Shown here one piece after another: positions 35,734-45,910 of a stretch of DNA of 64,000 nt (positions are counted from its first letter, which is position 1; each line of letters opens with the position of its first letter). The position numbers and the translations under genes are program-made. This DNA is from Oceanobacillus caeni. GTDB lineage: Bacteria; Bacillota; Bacilli; Bacillales; Amphibacillaceae. Location: assembly GCF_019037185.1 (NCBI RefSeq), contig NZ_JAHHXM010000001.1:1-64000 (forward strand), in the 5' to 3' direction. The notes beneath the pieces are model-generated. The model saw nothing but the letters and a program-made list of their open reading frames with translations, was not told where the DNA came from and ran no database searches.

Positions 35734-37797
35734 ATGACAACTAACAGACAACCCAATAGATTAATCGATGAAAAATCACCCTATTTGCTTCAACATGCAC
35801 ACAATCCAGTTGAATGGTTTCCATGGGGAGAAGAAGCATTTGATAAAGCGAAACGAGAAGGTAAACCTATCTTCTTATCTATTGGGTATAGTAGTTGCCA
35901 TTGGTGCCACGTAATGGCCCACGAATCATTTGAAGATGAAGAAGTAGCAAAAATCTTAAAAGAAAATTACGTATCCATTAAAGTGGACCGTGAAGAACGC
36001 CCTGATATCGATTCTATCTATATGAAGGTTTGCCAAATGATGACTGGACAAGGTGGTTGGCCCTTAACCATTTTTATGACCCCAGATAAAGTTCCTTTTT
36101 ATGCTGGGACATATTTTCCAAAAACAAGCAAATACGGGCGTCCGGGTTTGATAGAGGCATTAACACAATTATATCAAAAATACGTGGAGGATACGAACCA
36201 TATAACAAGTGTTACTCAAAGTGTTACCGATGCCTTAACACGCTCCATCACTCCTAAAAGTAATAATCGACTTACAAAGGAAACATTAGATAAAGCCTAT
36301 GAACAACTGGCCAAAGGTTATGATTTTACCTATGGAGGATTTGGGGAGGCACCAAAGTTTCCGATGCCTCAAAATCTTCTTTTTCTATTACGTCATTACT
36401 ATTTCACTGGAAATACTGCTGCCCTTAAGATGGTGGAAAAAACCTTAAAGGATATGGCTGCAGGAGGAATATGGGATCATATTGGATATGGGTTTGCCCG
36501 ATATTCGACAGATGAAGAATGGCTCGTTCCACATTTTGAGAAAATGCTTTATGATAATGCATTGTTATTAATGGTTTTCACTGAATGTTACCAAATAACG
36601 AAGAACCCATTCTACCGACAAATCTCAGAACAAATTATTACTTTTATTAAGCGAGAAATGACGAGTAATGAAGGTGCTTTTTATTCAGCAATTGATGCGG
36701 ATTCGGAAGGTGTCGAAGGTAAATATTATGTCTGGGATTATGAAGAGATTTTTGATATTCTGGGTCATGATTTAGGTGGGCTTTATGTAGATGTGTATGA
36801 TTTAACACCAGAAGGGAATTTTGAAGGAAAAAATATCCCGAATCTCATTGATCAAGATTTGGAATACGTTGCAAGGGAAATTAACTTACCATTAGATGCT
36901 TTATTGAAGCAATTGGAAAAAGCTAGAACAAAACTATTGGAAAAACGGGAGCAACGTGTCTATCCACATGTTGATGATAAGATTCTGACTGCATGGAATG
37001 GTTTGATGATTGCTGCATTAGCAAAAGCCAGTCGGGTTTTTTCCAATCAAGAATATAAGAAAATGGCAGAAAATGCGATGGAATTTGTTGAGGAAAATCT
37101 ATTTGTTAAGAATCGCTTAATGGCAAGGTATAGAGAAGGCGAAGCAAAATATAATGCGTATATCGATGATTATGCCTTTCTTTTATGGGCATATATCGAG
37201 CTATATGAAACAACCTTTTCTAAAAAACATTTAAAACATGCACATTTTCTTTCGGAACAAATGCTAGAATTATTTTGGGATGAAGAACATGGCGGCTTTT
37301 ATTTTAGCGGAAAAGATAGTGAGCAACTAATTGCAAAAGATAAGGAAATTTACGATGGTGCGATTCCATCGGGAAATAGTGTTGCAGCAGTAATGCTTAC
37401 ACGACTAGGTTATTTATCTGGGAACACTTCATATCTTGATAAAGTAGAGGAAATGTATTTTACCTTTTTCAATGATGTAAATAGAATGGCTTCCGCAAGT
37501 CCTTTCTTTCTCCAAAGCCTACAACTGATGGAATACAAAACAAAAGAAGTTGTCATACTAGGTAAAAAGGACAACGATAAAGGAATTCATTTACTAAAAG
37601 AAGTTCAAACAGAATTTTTACCAAATGTTGTCTTCCTTTTCGGTGAAGCACCTGAGAATTTTTCGGAAGTTGCACCATTTGCTACAGCGTACAAGCAAAT
37701 AAATGATGAAACAACCGTTTATATTTGCGAGAACTTCGCTTGTAGACAACCAACTACCAATATAGAAAATGCGTTAAAAGCAATTAAGAAAAAGTAA
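35734..37797 (+). CDS. yyaL: YyaL/DUF255 thioredoxin-domain protein
   Basis: Large cytoplasmic protein (687 aa), related to mammalian SPATA20. An N-terminal thioredoxin-like domain carries [17 protein letters not shown] (residues ~50-66, CxxC). The rest is a six-hairpin-glycosidase-like barrel (about 190-600) with CHWC-distal motifs [12 protein letters not shown] and [38 protein letters not shown] precedes ATG 35734. The molecular role is unknown; a catalytic sugar or redox function is only inferred for the family. Confidence 0.88.
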   Translation: MTTNRQPNRLIDEKSPYLLQHAHNPVEWFPWGEEAFDKAKREGKPIFLSIGYSSCHWCHVMAHESFEDEEVAKILKENYVSIKVDREERPDIDSIYMKVCQMMTGQGGWPLTIFMTPDKVPFYAGTYFPKTSKYGRPGLIEALTQLYQKYVEDTNHITSVTQSVTDALTRSITPKSNNRLTKETLDKAYEQLAKGYDFTYGGFGEAPKFPMPQNLLFLLRHYYFTGNTAALKMVEKTLKDMAAGGIWDHIGYGFARYSTDEEWLVPHFEKMLYDNALLLMVFTECYQITKNPFYRQISEQIITFIKREMTSNEGAFYSAIDADSEGVEGKYYVWDYEEIFDILGHDLGGLYVDVYDLTPEGNFEGKNIPNLIDQDLEYVAREINLPLDALLKQLEKARTKLLEKREQRVYPHVDDKILTAWNGLMIAALAKASRVFSNQEYKKMAENAMEFVEENLFVKNRLMARYREGEAKYNAYIDDYAFLLWAYIELYETTFSKKHLKHAHFLSEQMLELFWDEEHGGFYFSGKDSEQLIAKDKEIYDGAIPSGNSVAAVMLTRLGYLSGNTSYLDKVEEMYFTFFNDVNRMASASPFFLQSLQLMEYKTKEVVILGKKDNDKGIHLLKEVQTEFLPNVVFLFGEAPENFSEVAPFATAYKQINDETTVYICENFACRQPTTNIENALKAIKKK

Positions 37798-37821
37798 CGT
37801 TTTCAATAGCGTTACTTTTTT
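37791..37821 (+). terminator. Terminator of yyaL
   Basis: AAAGTAACG and CGTTACTTT arms followed by T, overlapping the yyaL stop codon. Confidence 0.8.
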
Positions 37822-37875
37822 ACATAAAAGCGAAATCCAATCGCCAAAAAGATAAATCGGCCCCCATATAAAAAT

Positions 37876-37908
37876 CCCCGTTACACTCCTATTAGAAATG
37901 TAACGGGG
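37876..37908 (-). terminator. Terminator of the ferredoxin gene
   Basis: CCCCGTTACA and TGTAACGGGG, a 10-bp perfect stem with a 13-base loop, followed on the minus strand by ATTTTTAT. Confidence 0.85.
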
Positions 37909-37919
37909 ATATATATTTT

Positions 37920-38159
37920 TTATCTATTGGCAAAAAATTCTTCTGCCTTTTCTAAAAACGTTTCTTGATCCGGTGTTAAATCGTATTCTTCTTCTATTGC
38001 TGAAACAGGACAAACCGCCTTGCAAGCACCACAGTCAATACAAATATCTGGATCTATGTAAAATTGGTCTGGACCTTCCTCTATACAATCAACAGGGCAT
38101 ACACTAACACATTCGCCAGCCTTTTCTCCCCTACAAGGATCTAATATAACAAATGCCAT
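37920..38159 (-). CDS. fdxA: 7Fe/8Fe ferredoxin
   Basis: Small soluble electron carrier (79 aa) with two cluster motifs. The first is C9-x7-C17-x3-C21P..C25, the spacing of a 3Fe-4S/4Fe-4S (FdxA-like) protein. The second is C40IDCGACKAVCP (C40, C43, C46, C50). It closely resembles the 7Fe ferredoxins of thermophilic bacilli. The widened first motif suggests one 3Fe-4S cluster. It is a single gene with its own terminator, adjacent to but not obviously linked with topB. Confidence 0.9.
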   Translation of the reverse strand: MAFVILDPCRGEKAGECVSVCPVDCIEEGPDQFYIDPDICIDCGACKAVCPVSAIEEEYDLTPDQETFLEKAEEFFANR

Positions 38160-38319
38160 TTATGTCTACCTCCTTCATGTCAAAACTTATATTATACTAA
38201 ATGATAATGCTTTCTAGATTAGATGTAAACTATTTGGCTTACGTCTTATACATTTATCATAAACTTAGATTTAGATGCAAAAAGTCCCCTATTATACTAA
38301 ATAGAGGACTAGAGTAATA

Positions 38320-39392
38320 CTATTTTTTAAATTTCGCTGCTAAGGCTTCAGCAAGTGCATTATTTTTAAATCCATCATCTTGATCTTTCATGTATTTATT
38401 AATATCTTTTTTAGACACTTTATGCTGCTTCTCTTGACTTCTTCGTTTATTAAATGTTGATACCTTTTCTCGATGACCACATTTACAAACGAATAATTGA
38501 CCATCGCCTTCCCCACGAAGTTCCATTCGTTTATGACAGTTCGGGCATCTTGCATTGGTTTGTTTCGCAATATTTTTCTTATGGCCACAAGAACGATCTT
38601 GACAAACTAACATTCTTCCATGTTTATTTTTCACCTCAAGCATAAGCTTTCCGCATTCCGGACATTTCGTTCCTGTCATGTTATCATGCTTGAAAGTCTC
38701 GTCACTGCTTTTTATTTCTGTAACAATTTGTTTCGTATACCCTTTTATCTCAGAGATAAACTTCTCCTTTTTTAACTTACCTTCCGCAATGGCTTGAAGT
38801 TTTTGCTCCCACTCTGCGGTAAGTACTGGAGACCGTAAATCATCTGGTACAAGATCCAATAGCTGACGACCTTTCGATGTAATGAAAATATGTTTTCCTT
38901 TTAATTCCATATACATACTATTAAAAAGCTTTTCAATAATATCTGCACGTGTTGCAACCGTTCCAATCCCACCAGCTTGATTGATTGTTTTTACTAAATC
39001 TTTTTCTTTTGTATTCATGTATTTAGCTGGATTTTCCATTGCTTGTAATAAGGCACCTTCTGTAAAACGCTCTGGAGGTTTTGTTTCCCCCTCTGTTTGT
39101 TTAAGAACGACAGTAGTAAAAACTTCTCCTTTTTGAATCACCGGTAATCTCTGATCATCCGAAAATTCTTCATCATCAAAACGATTGTCATACACTTCTT
39201 TCCAACCTTGCTTTTTAACTACTTTCCCTTTTGCAACAAATGTTTCTCCATTTATTTCTGCAAAAACAGTAGTCTGTTCATATTCATGTGGATCCGATAA
39301 AACAGCTAAGAAGCGTTTTACAACTAAATCATAAATTTTTCTTTCTTTGTCATTAAGATCTTCTAATACCACTTGCTCTTCTGTTGGAATAA
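38320..39392 (-). CDS. topB: DNA topoisomerase III, exon 2 (C-terminal half)
   Basis: 3' exon of topB. The exon begins with TTATTCC at 39392. Joined to exon 1 it completes the conserved stretch HHAIIPTEEQ. It encodes the rest of the type IA core (LEDLNDKERKIYDLVVKRF; GIGTVATRADIIEKLF) and C-terminal zinc-ribbon pairs (CPECGKLM, CQDRSCG, CPNCHKRM, CKCG). Without splicing, only an internal GTG/ATG-started fragment could be made, lacking the active-site tyrosine. Confidence 0.93.
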
Positions 39393-39453
39393 ATAGGAAT
39401 AGGTAACTTTCTACTTCGGCATTATCCGTTAAGTGTACTCATTTTCCCCTCCT

Positions 39454-39492
39454 CCACACCGTACGTGAAAGTTTCCTCTCATACGGCGTTCC
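39454..39492 (-). ncRNA. Group II intron domain V
   Basis: Minus-strand hairpin with CCGTATGAGAGG, GAAA tetraloop region and CTTTCACGTACGG, the compact catalytic domain that is the best conserved part of group II ribozymes. Confidence 0.9.
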
Positions 39493-39493
39493 A

Positions 39494-39754
39494 TCAAGTA
39501 GTTACAAGATTGATTGGTTCAAGATTACATTGAGTTCGAAGTTTATTTAGCTTGTTAAGAGCTTTTTTATCTTCAATGAGATTGCTGTACTTTTCTATTG
39601 TTTCGGGTTTAGTAGCATGAATAAGTTTATGGACATCTTTATGAACAATTCTAAGATTTTGGTAGCCATCTGTTCCCCCAAGTTCTCTTGGTATGACGTG
39701 ATGACAATGTAGCGTGTCTATAGCAAGATCTATTTTTGTTACTTCACATTTCAT
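39494..39754 (-). CDS. HNH endonuclease domain of the intron protein (split off)
   Basis: 86 residues with LHCHHVIPRELGGTDGYQNL and VHKDVHKLIHA, the HNH fold that group II intron proteins use to nick the second DNA strand. In relatives this domain is the C-terminus of the same polypeptide. Here the reverse transcriptase ends at a TGA overlapping this ATG (ATGA), one base out of frame. One more A in the ACAAAATG run would fuse them into a ~608-aa protein. Either the endonuclease is made by coupled translation or frameshifting, or it is a recent lesion. Confidence 0.85.
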   Translation of the reverse strand: MKCEVTKIDLAIDTLHCHHVIPRELGGTDGYQNLRIVHKDVHKLIHATKPETIEKYSNLIEDKKALNKLNKLRTQCNLEPINLVTT

Positions 39755-41319
39755 TTTGTCATGGAAGCTCTTGAAATTCTATTGTCGTTGTATTCAGCCG
39801 TTTCATATGGATTATAATTTTTCATGAGTTGAATGATGTTATTATTAGTGCTGTTTTCCAATTTCTTAGAGGATTTGTTTCGCCCCTCTTGGGTGTAATC
39901 ACATATGTCTTGGCTGAAATTCATAACTGGTTTGTGTTGAACATGGTCGATTGGATAGATGAAAACCTTGTGAATCTTCCACGTTTTCGCTTTAGAATTT
40001 CCATAGAACTTTTTATACAAAGGTGATAATTCGCTACGTTTAGGTGTTCCATAGTTCGCTACATTTCTTAGTTTGTGGAGCATAAACTTATCCAAAGAGA
40101 AAGCTAATTTAGAGAAGTCAATATTAGCATAGGTAGCACAGCTATAATACTCATGCCAACCTAAAATCATGCTATTCAGCTTAGTCACATGTGAGGATTC
40201 AGGTTGTTTAGCAATTAGCTCAACCTGACTTCGGATTTCATCGCTCATTCGTTTAATTGCTTTGTCTGAAATGTGAGATTGTGCTACATATCCTCCGAAG
40301 GTTTTTCCCTTTTTGACGGCTTTTATTTTGACTCCTAAGAAATCTGAGTAATTTTTACGCAGATTAATAATTTTTGATTTCTCTTCACTTATTTCTAACT
40401 TTAATCTGATATTCAACCACTCTTTTACAGCGGTATAAATTCTTTTGGCGGTGTTGTAATTTCTACACATTATTTTGAAGTCATCGGCGTATCTCACAAT
40501 GTACATTTGTTTCAAGTTTGTTTTCTTTTGTTGATTGTACTGACTTGCATAAGCCTTGTACTTTTTCATAGTTTTAAATGTTTCCCATTGGGATGAAATC
40601 CACCAATCAAGTTCATTAAGGACAATGTTTGATAGTAGAGGGGATAAAATGCCTCCCTGTGGAGTTCCTTTATTTGGTATTCCTTCTCCTTGTATGGGGG
40701 CTTTTAGCATCGCTTTGATTATGCTAATTAGTTTCCTATCTCGAATACCTAATGCATACATTTGTTTAACCAACTTTGTATGATTTACATTATCGAAGAA
40801 TCCTTTTATATCAATATCCACTGTATAGTACATTTTTCCGATATTGATTAAGGACATCATACGAGATATTGCATGTTTGGTACTCCTATTTGGTCGGAAA
40901 CCATAGCTATGCGGATGAAATTTTGCCTCACATATTGGCTCAAGGACTTGTCGAATACTCTGTTGTACCAATCTGTCCACCATTGTCGGTATCCCTAATG
41001 GTCTTTTCTTACCATCTGCTTTTGGAATATAGACTCTTTTAACAGTATCAGGCTTGTAGTTACTTAGATTTGCTTGAACCATTTTAATATAAGAGTCCAA
41101 ATCCTTGTCTTTAATGTCTTTAATTGTAATGTTGTCAACACCCGCTGTTTGACTTCCAGTGTTAGTTTTTATCATTCTAAATGCCAATCGAATATTATTT
41201 TCACTGGTGATGGTGTTCATCAGATTACGAAACGAAAAGTTGTTTTTCGATTTTTGATACAAGTCGTCAAAGACTTGTGTCATCTCATAGTAATCATTAT
41301 ACCTGTATTTGTTCGCCAC
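39751..41319 (-). CDS. ltrA: Group II intron reverse transcriptase/maturase
   Basis: Intron-encoded protein (522 aa) that helps splicing and copies the intron into DNA. RT blocks are visible: VYIPKADGKKRPLGIPTMVDRLVQQ; SYGFRPNRSTKHAI; DIDIKGFFDNVNH; GTPQGGILSPLLSNIVL; and the catalytic YADD in MYIVRYADDFKIM. The maturase (X) and DNA-binding region follows (about 370-500). Start is GTG 41319 with AAAGGAG 13 bases before it. All RT residues look intact. The HNH domain lies in the next, overlapping frame. Confidence 0.95.
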   Translation of the reverse strand: MANKYRYNDYYEMTQVFDDLYQKSKNNFSFRNLMNTITSENNIRLAFRMIKTNTGSQTAGVDNITIKDIKDKDLDSYIKMVQANLSNYKPDTVKRVYIPKADGKKRPLGIPTMVDRLVQQSIRQVLEPICEAKFHPHSYGFRPNRSTKHAISRMMSLINIGKMYYTVDIDIKGFFDNVNHTKLVKQMYALGIRDRKLISIIKAMLKAPIQGEGIPNKGTPQGGILSPLLSNIVLNELDWWISSQWETFKTMKKYKAYASQYNQQKKTNLKQMYIVRYADDFKIMCRNYNTAKRIYTAVKEWLNIRLKLEISEEKSKIINLRKNYSDFLGVKIKAVKKGKTFGGYVAQSHISDKAIKRMSDEIRSQVELIAKQPESSHVTKLNSMILGWHEYYSCATYANIDFSKLAFSLDKFMLHKLRNVANYGTPKRSELSPLYKKFYGNSKAKTWKIHKVFIYPIDHVQHKPVMNFSQDICDYTQEGRNKSSKKLENSTNNNIIQLMKNYNPYETAEYNDNRISRASMTK

Positions 41320-42023
41320 TCTGTTGGGACAACTCCTTTCAAGGATGTTGCTTTCCCTGTCTTACCCGAAAAACAGAGTCATAGTTTGAATCAATCAACT
41401 TGTCCTTACTTGACTTGTGCCTATCCCTCTACAGCTTATTATCACTGCTTCATCGGTACTGTGGCACTACTTTCACCAAGATTAAGTAGCTTATTATACC
41501 ATCTGGCTTTTCGTCTACAACTGTCCTCGACTATGAGTTTCTGTCATGACAGATACAGTTCTTGGCTTCCCACGTTCCAAAGATTCCCGTTAACGCAATA
41601 CTTAGGTGCCTCCTTTGAGCCTGTTAGCTTAATACCGTCATTCGCTCGGTATAGAGTCTTTCATAACGCCAATTCTTACTCAACTCCGCTAACGTACCAA
41701 ATTGGTACTACGTTATCATCACAGATACCGTAACCACCTATAGACTCGTACATTCAGAGGTTCGTCAGTGTATAAACACATTCTCACCATATATTACAAC
41801 CACCCGACTACTCTAAGTGACAGTTCTTAATTCCTGTTCACTTTCGCCGACTTCACCCCGCTTTAAACAGTTCCACCATAGTCTGCTTCCCTGCTTAGGG
41901 GAGTATTAGTGTGAGGGTTTCAGCACAGCATGACGGCTTTCATTCCCCTCAAGGATTCTTCAGTTTTCTACTAAACCATCCCAACTGATATTTCTATCAG
42001 AATTTCAGGTTAACGTGTCGCAC

Positions 42024-43125
42024 TGGCATGGTGATCAGATACCTTTGCATTATCTACTACCGATTTTGGAAGTTTAAAATCCTTTTGCAATAGTTTTCCT
42101 GCCATTTTGGCGTATTGATCCACTCCACAAGCTTTTAAGCGATCCTTCAAGGTTGGAACAATATCCGTTGATATAACACGAGAATCTGTTCGTGGATATG
42201 TTAAAACTTTGTGTTGTTCATACAGTTTTTGCATGATGGATAACGTTTGTTTCCCTGAAAAGTTAAAGATACGGTTTGCATCTCGTTGTAATTCTGTTAA
42301 ATCATATAATTGGGGTGCAAATTTTTTCTTAGAAGTTTGATTAATTTGAACCACTTTTGCGGACTGGCTTTTCAATTTTTCTAGTAGTCTGTCGGCTTTT
42401 TCTTTAGAAAACATGCGTTGATTCTTTTTATCATCTTGCCAAATAAATTTGAAACCTTTATTCGTTTTCGCTTCAATTCCATAAAATTTCCGAGGCTGGA
42501 ATTCTTTAATCTCTTTCTCACGTTGGGCAACCATTTCTAATGTTGGTGTTTGAACTCGGCCACTAGAAAGCTGAGCATTAAATTTAGTTGTTAATGCTCT
42601 TGTAGCATTTAACCCTACATACCAATCCGCTTCTGACCGAGCTACAGCTGAAGCATATAAATTTTCGTATTGTTTACCTGGTTTTAAGTGTTTAAATCCA
42701 TTTCGTATCGCCTTATCTGTTACTGATGAAATCCATAAGCGCTTCACTGGTTTATTGACACGTGCTTTTTCCAAAATCCAGCGTGCAACAAGTTCTCCTT
42801 CTCTCCCTGCATCTGTAGCAATAACAATTTCTGAAACATCTTTTCTATTTAATTGTGTTTTTACCGCATTGAATTGTTTACCAGTTTTTTTCATGACTAC
42901 TAGCTTCAGATGATTCGGAAGCATTGGTAAGTCATCCAGTTTCCACGATTTATATTTATCATCATAGGCTTCCGGATCCGCTAATGTCACCAAATGTCCT
43001 AATGCCCACGTCACAATATATTTAGATCCTTCTATAAATCCGTTCCCTTTTTTATGACAATTTAATACTCTCGCTATATCTCGACCAACAGATGGTTTTT
43101 CTGCTAGTACAACTGTTTTACTCAT
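42024..43125 (-). CDS. topB: DNA topoisomerase III, exon 1 (N-terminal half)
   Basis: 5' exon of topB, a type IA topoisomerase that unlinks single-stranded or decatenates DNA. It has the Toprim domain (VLAEKPSVGRDIARVL; TDAGREGELVARWI) and the active-site tyrosine in LTYPRTDSRVIS. It stops at VSDHHA, where the intron begins. Start is ATG 43125 (MSKTVVLAEKPS), with AAAGGA about 12 bases upstream; the earlier in-frame ATG at 43155 lacks a site. Spliced length is 724 aa, as in B. subtilis (727). Confidence 0.94.
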
Positions 43126-43299
43126 AAATTTATTTTTCCTTTCTCCAAAAAACATTATATTTTACTTTATCACATTCATGAAAAACTTGCAGAACTTGTC
43201 TGACATCGAAAAATGTTATATTTGCCCAATTAATGAAGCACACCTGATCTTTTCCATCCATACAATATGTTAGTAATGTTGTAAAGGAATGAGTTATGA

Positions 43300-43926
43300 A
43301 TGCTATATTATACAGGATTGTTCTTATTAGTTATAGCAGTAAGCATCGATGGGCTCGGTGTGGGAATAACTTATGGAATGCAAAAAATTAAAGTACCAAT
43401 ATGGGCTATACTCATCATTATGTTGTGTTCTGGTACTGTATTGTTGGCCTCCATGACAATCGGTAATTTTCTCGAAAAATTTATTTCCGTTGATATCGCA
43501 CAATCGATTGGTGGAGTTATATTAATCTCTTTAGGATTGTTTTCTTTGATTAATATCATCCGGTCAAATTTAAACAAAGGGAAAAAAATGGAAGTGAATC
43601 ATTCAAGTAGTAAATTGAAGGATATAACAACTGTATTTGCAACTCCTGATAAGGCCGATTTGGATAAATCCGGAAATATCTCTATTGGAGAAGCTCTCAT
43701 ACTTGGTTTTGCACTTGCTCTAGATGCTTTTGGCGCAGGGATTGGCGCATCTTTATTAGGTTATATTCCTTGGGTAACTGCCTTATTAATCGCAACGATG
43801 AGTGGAATTTTCTTATTTTCTGGTATGAAAATTGGGATATTTTTAGCTAAACATGAGAAGTTACAAAAACTTTCTTTTCTTGCTCCGGCTATATTGATTG
43901 GATTAGGTGTACTAAACCTAATTTAA
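43300..43926 (+). CDS. ytaF: Sporulation membrane protein YtaF (MntP-like)
   Basis: Membrane protein (208 aa) with two three-helix halves, each with an Asp-containing first helix: AVSIDGLGVGITYG (13-26) and ALALDAFGAGIGASL (about 139-153). This matches YtaF, related to the MntP manganese exporter. A polar loop (about 88-130) joins the halves. AAAGGA lies 11 bases before ATG 43300; another ATG four bases upstream is in a different frame. A metal-export role in sporulation is inferred from the family. Confidence 0.85.
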   Translation: MLYYTGLFLLVIAVSIDGLGVGITYGMQKIKVPIWAILIIMLCSGTVLLASMTIGNFLEKFISVDIAQSIGGVILISLGLFSLINIIRSNLNKGKKMEVNHSSSKLKDITTVFATPDKADLDKSGNISIGEALILGFALALDAFGAGIGASLLGYIPWVTALLIATMSGIFLFSGMKIGIFLAKHEKLQKLSFLAPAILIGLGVLNLI

Positions 43927-43981
43927 GATAAACGTAAAGACAGGTTTCCTATTTCTTCCCGAATAAGAAACCTGTCTTATA

Positions 43982-44773
43982 TTATAACGCCCTTACCGAT
44001 CCACCATCCACAACTAAAGTTTGCCCAGTTATATACGTATTTGCTCCTGATCCTAAAAATATAATCGCTTTTGCAAATTCTTCCGGTTTTCCCAAACGCC
44101 CCATTGGAATTGTTTTTACTTCTTCTTCTATAACTTGATCAATGGACACACCTTGTTGTTCCGCAGTAAATTGATATAAATCGTTAATTCGATCCGTCTG
44201 AATGATCCCAGGGCCAACTGTATTAATTAGAATATTGTCCTCCGCAAGTTCGCGGGCTAATGTTTTCGAAAGTCCAACAACCCCTGGTCTCATCGTGTTG
44301 GATAGGACAAGATTATCTAAACTTTGAAACATTGATGAAGAAGCTATACTAACAATTGATCCGCGTTTTTGTTTCTGCATATATGGAACTACCTTTCGAA
44401 TTGTGCGAACAAAACTAAGTAAGTTCAATTCAAACGCATGGTACCACTCTTCATCTGTCATATCTAAAAATTTCCCAGCTGGTGGTCCCCCAGCATTATT
44501 GACTAACACATCGACTGTACCATTCCAAGATATGGCCTTTTCCACTAGGCGCTCAATATCATCTGCCTTTTTCATATCACAAACAATATAAGCCACGTGG
44601 TCATTTCCGGTTTCCCGTTTTATTTCTTCTACTGTTGACTTTAATTCATCTTTGCTTCGACTACTGATTAATACGTGTGCTCCCTCTTTTGCAAACTCAA
44701 GTGCTGAAGCTTTTCCCAAACCTTTACTTGCCGCAGTAACAATGACAGATTTTCCTTTTAACCCTAGATCCAT
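43982..44773 (-). CDS. Divergent SDR family protein (FabG-like, catalytic Tyr/Lys absent)
   Basis: Short-chain dehydrogenase/reductase fold (263 aa). The nucleotide loop reads TAASKGLGKA instead of TGxxxGxG. VNNAGGPPAG and the Ser-containing SIASSS stretch are present. At the usual YxxxK position the sequence is SNTMRPGVVGL, so both catalytic Tyr and Lys are replaced (Ser and Arg). A known BKR-like SDR subgroup lacks the full tetrad. AAGGGGTG precedes ATG 44773. Catalytic activity is doubtful; function unknown. Confidence 0.85.
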   Translation of the reverse strand: MDLGLKGKSVIVTAASKGLGKASALEFAKEGAHVLISSRSKDELKSTVEEIKRETGNDHVAYIVCDMKKADDIERLVEKAISWNGTVDVLVNNAGGPPAGKFLDMTDEEWYHAFELNLLSFVRTIRKVVPYMQKQKRGSIVSIASSSMFQSLDNLVLSNTMRPGVVGLSKTLARELAEDNILINTVGPGIIQTDRINDLYQFTAEQQGVSIDQVIEEEVKTIPMGRLGKPEEFAKAIIFLGSGANTYITGQTLVVDGGSVRAL

Positions 44774-44863
44774 TTCCTTCACCCCTTGTTTAAATTTATC
44801 CTATCCCCATTATAAACAAGCCTGTTCCAATACTCCTACTATTTGAATTCATTCTTCATTTCA

Positions 44864-45757
44864 TTACATAATATTTAACAAAATCGTGATGGTTAAAATA
44901 CTAGTAACGGTAGAAATAAACGTTATACTAGATACTAACTCAGGTTCCGTATCAAATTCAATCGCATACATCGTTGTCGTTGCTGCAGGGGGCATGGCAG
45001 AAATAATAATAAGGATTGCTCCAATTAATGGATTAATATCTAAGAAATAAACAAATCCAGCTGCAAATAAAGGTGCAACGATCATTTTTAATAGAACACT
45101 AGAAGTAATAACCTGCCAATCCAATTTAATTCCCATAATCGATCCTAGTTGCATTCCGAGTACGATCATCATAACAGGAATCGATGCGTCACCAACCATT
45201 GATAAAGTGGAATGAATGGAATCAGTTATTGGAATCTGGAAAAACTGAAAAATAAAAGCTAAAATCATCGCATAGGTTGTTGGCATTTTAAACACATTTA
45301 TCAAAGCTCTTTTGATTCCACTTGAACTACGTGAAGCATAGTAAACCCCGAAGAAGTTATTTTGTAATCCTTGTACAACCATAATAAAAACCGCGTATGG
45401 TAGAGCCGTTTGCCCTAAACTAAATAAAACAACTGGTAACCCATAGTTCCCAGAATTCATGAAACCTGTAGATAAAATCGATGCACTCTCTACATTTTTG
45501 GACCATTTGAAAATTTTGGCAAGTATTTTATTAAGAAAAACCATAAGATAAAATAAGACAATCATATAGACAAAAATCATGACATAAGCACTGTTAAATT
45601 CTGCATCATATAAAGAAATAAAAACCAACGCGGGTGATAGAATATAGATGGTTACAGCAGAAACTGATTTAACGTCTAAAACCCGAAGCCTTTGTAAAAT
45701 AAATCCGGATAAAAATACAAGCATAATTGGTAAAATAACATTAAAAAATAAGGACAA
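44864..45757 (-). CDS. AEC family transporter (second)
   Basis: Membrane protein of about 297 aa with ten helices, auxin-efflux-carrier family. STGFMNSGNYGLPVVLFSLGQ (near residue 100) and SAMPPAATTTMYAIEFDTEPELV near the end are family-typical. GGAG precedes TTG 45757 by nine bases, while ATG codons at 45772 and 45766 overlap or touch that GGAG, so TTG is my choice. Cargo is probably an organic acid. Confidence 0.82.
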   Translation of the reverse strand: MSLFFNVILPIMLVFLSGFILQRLRVLDVKSVSAVTIYILSPALVFISLYDAEFNSAYVMIFVYMIVLFYLMVFLNKILAKIFKWSKNVESASILSTGFMNSGNYGLPVVLFSLGQTALPYAVFIMVVQGLQNNFFGVYYASRSSSGIKRALINVFKMPTTYAMILAFIFQFFQIPITDSIHSTLSMVGDASIPVMMIVLGMQLGSIMGIKLDWQVITSSVLLKMIVAPLFAAGFVYFLDINPLIGAILIIISAMPPAATTTMYAIEFDTEPELVSSITFISTVTSILTITILLNIM

Positions 45758-45875
45758 TACTTTCATCTCCATCTTACTAGACTAATTCTTTTATAATGAT
45801 AAACTAAATAATAGTTTATCATAATTACATGATTTTGATAGAAACAAAATCTTGTATCCCTCTTATCTTTAAAAT

Positions 45876-45904
45876 TTGACATTAAAGTGAAATAAATGTA
45901 TAGT
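45876..45904 (+). promoter_or_regulatory. Strong sigma-A promoter
   Basis: TTGACA (45876-45881), 17-base spacer, TATAGT (45899-45904). It points toward the structured RNA region and cvfB. Confidence 0.75.
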
Positions 45905-45910
45905 TAATAA

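Larger units (their letters stand above)
39393..42023 (-). mobile_element. Group II intron inserted in topB
   Basis: A 2631-nt retroelement. On the minus strand the 5' end is GTGCGAC, matching the GUGYG consensus, directly after exon 1 base 42024. The 3' end is CCTAT (AY consensus) before exon 2. Domain V is at 39454-39492 (GCCGTATGAGAGGAAAC then TTTCACGTACGG), and domain VI follows. Removal joins 1102 and 1073 coding bases, 2175 in all, exactly 725 codons including the stop. It encodes a reverse transcriptase/maturase plus an HNH frame. Domains I-IV occupy about 41340-42023. Confidence 0.95.

Noticed and set aside
41074-41733. Plus-strand 219-codon frame inside the intron
   Set aside because: It lies opposite the start of the reverse transcriptase gene and the ribozyme domains, with no ribosome site or family features.
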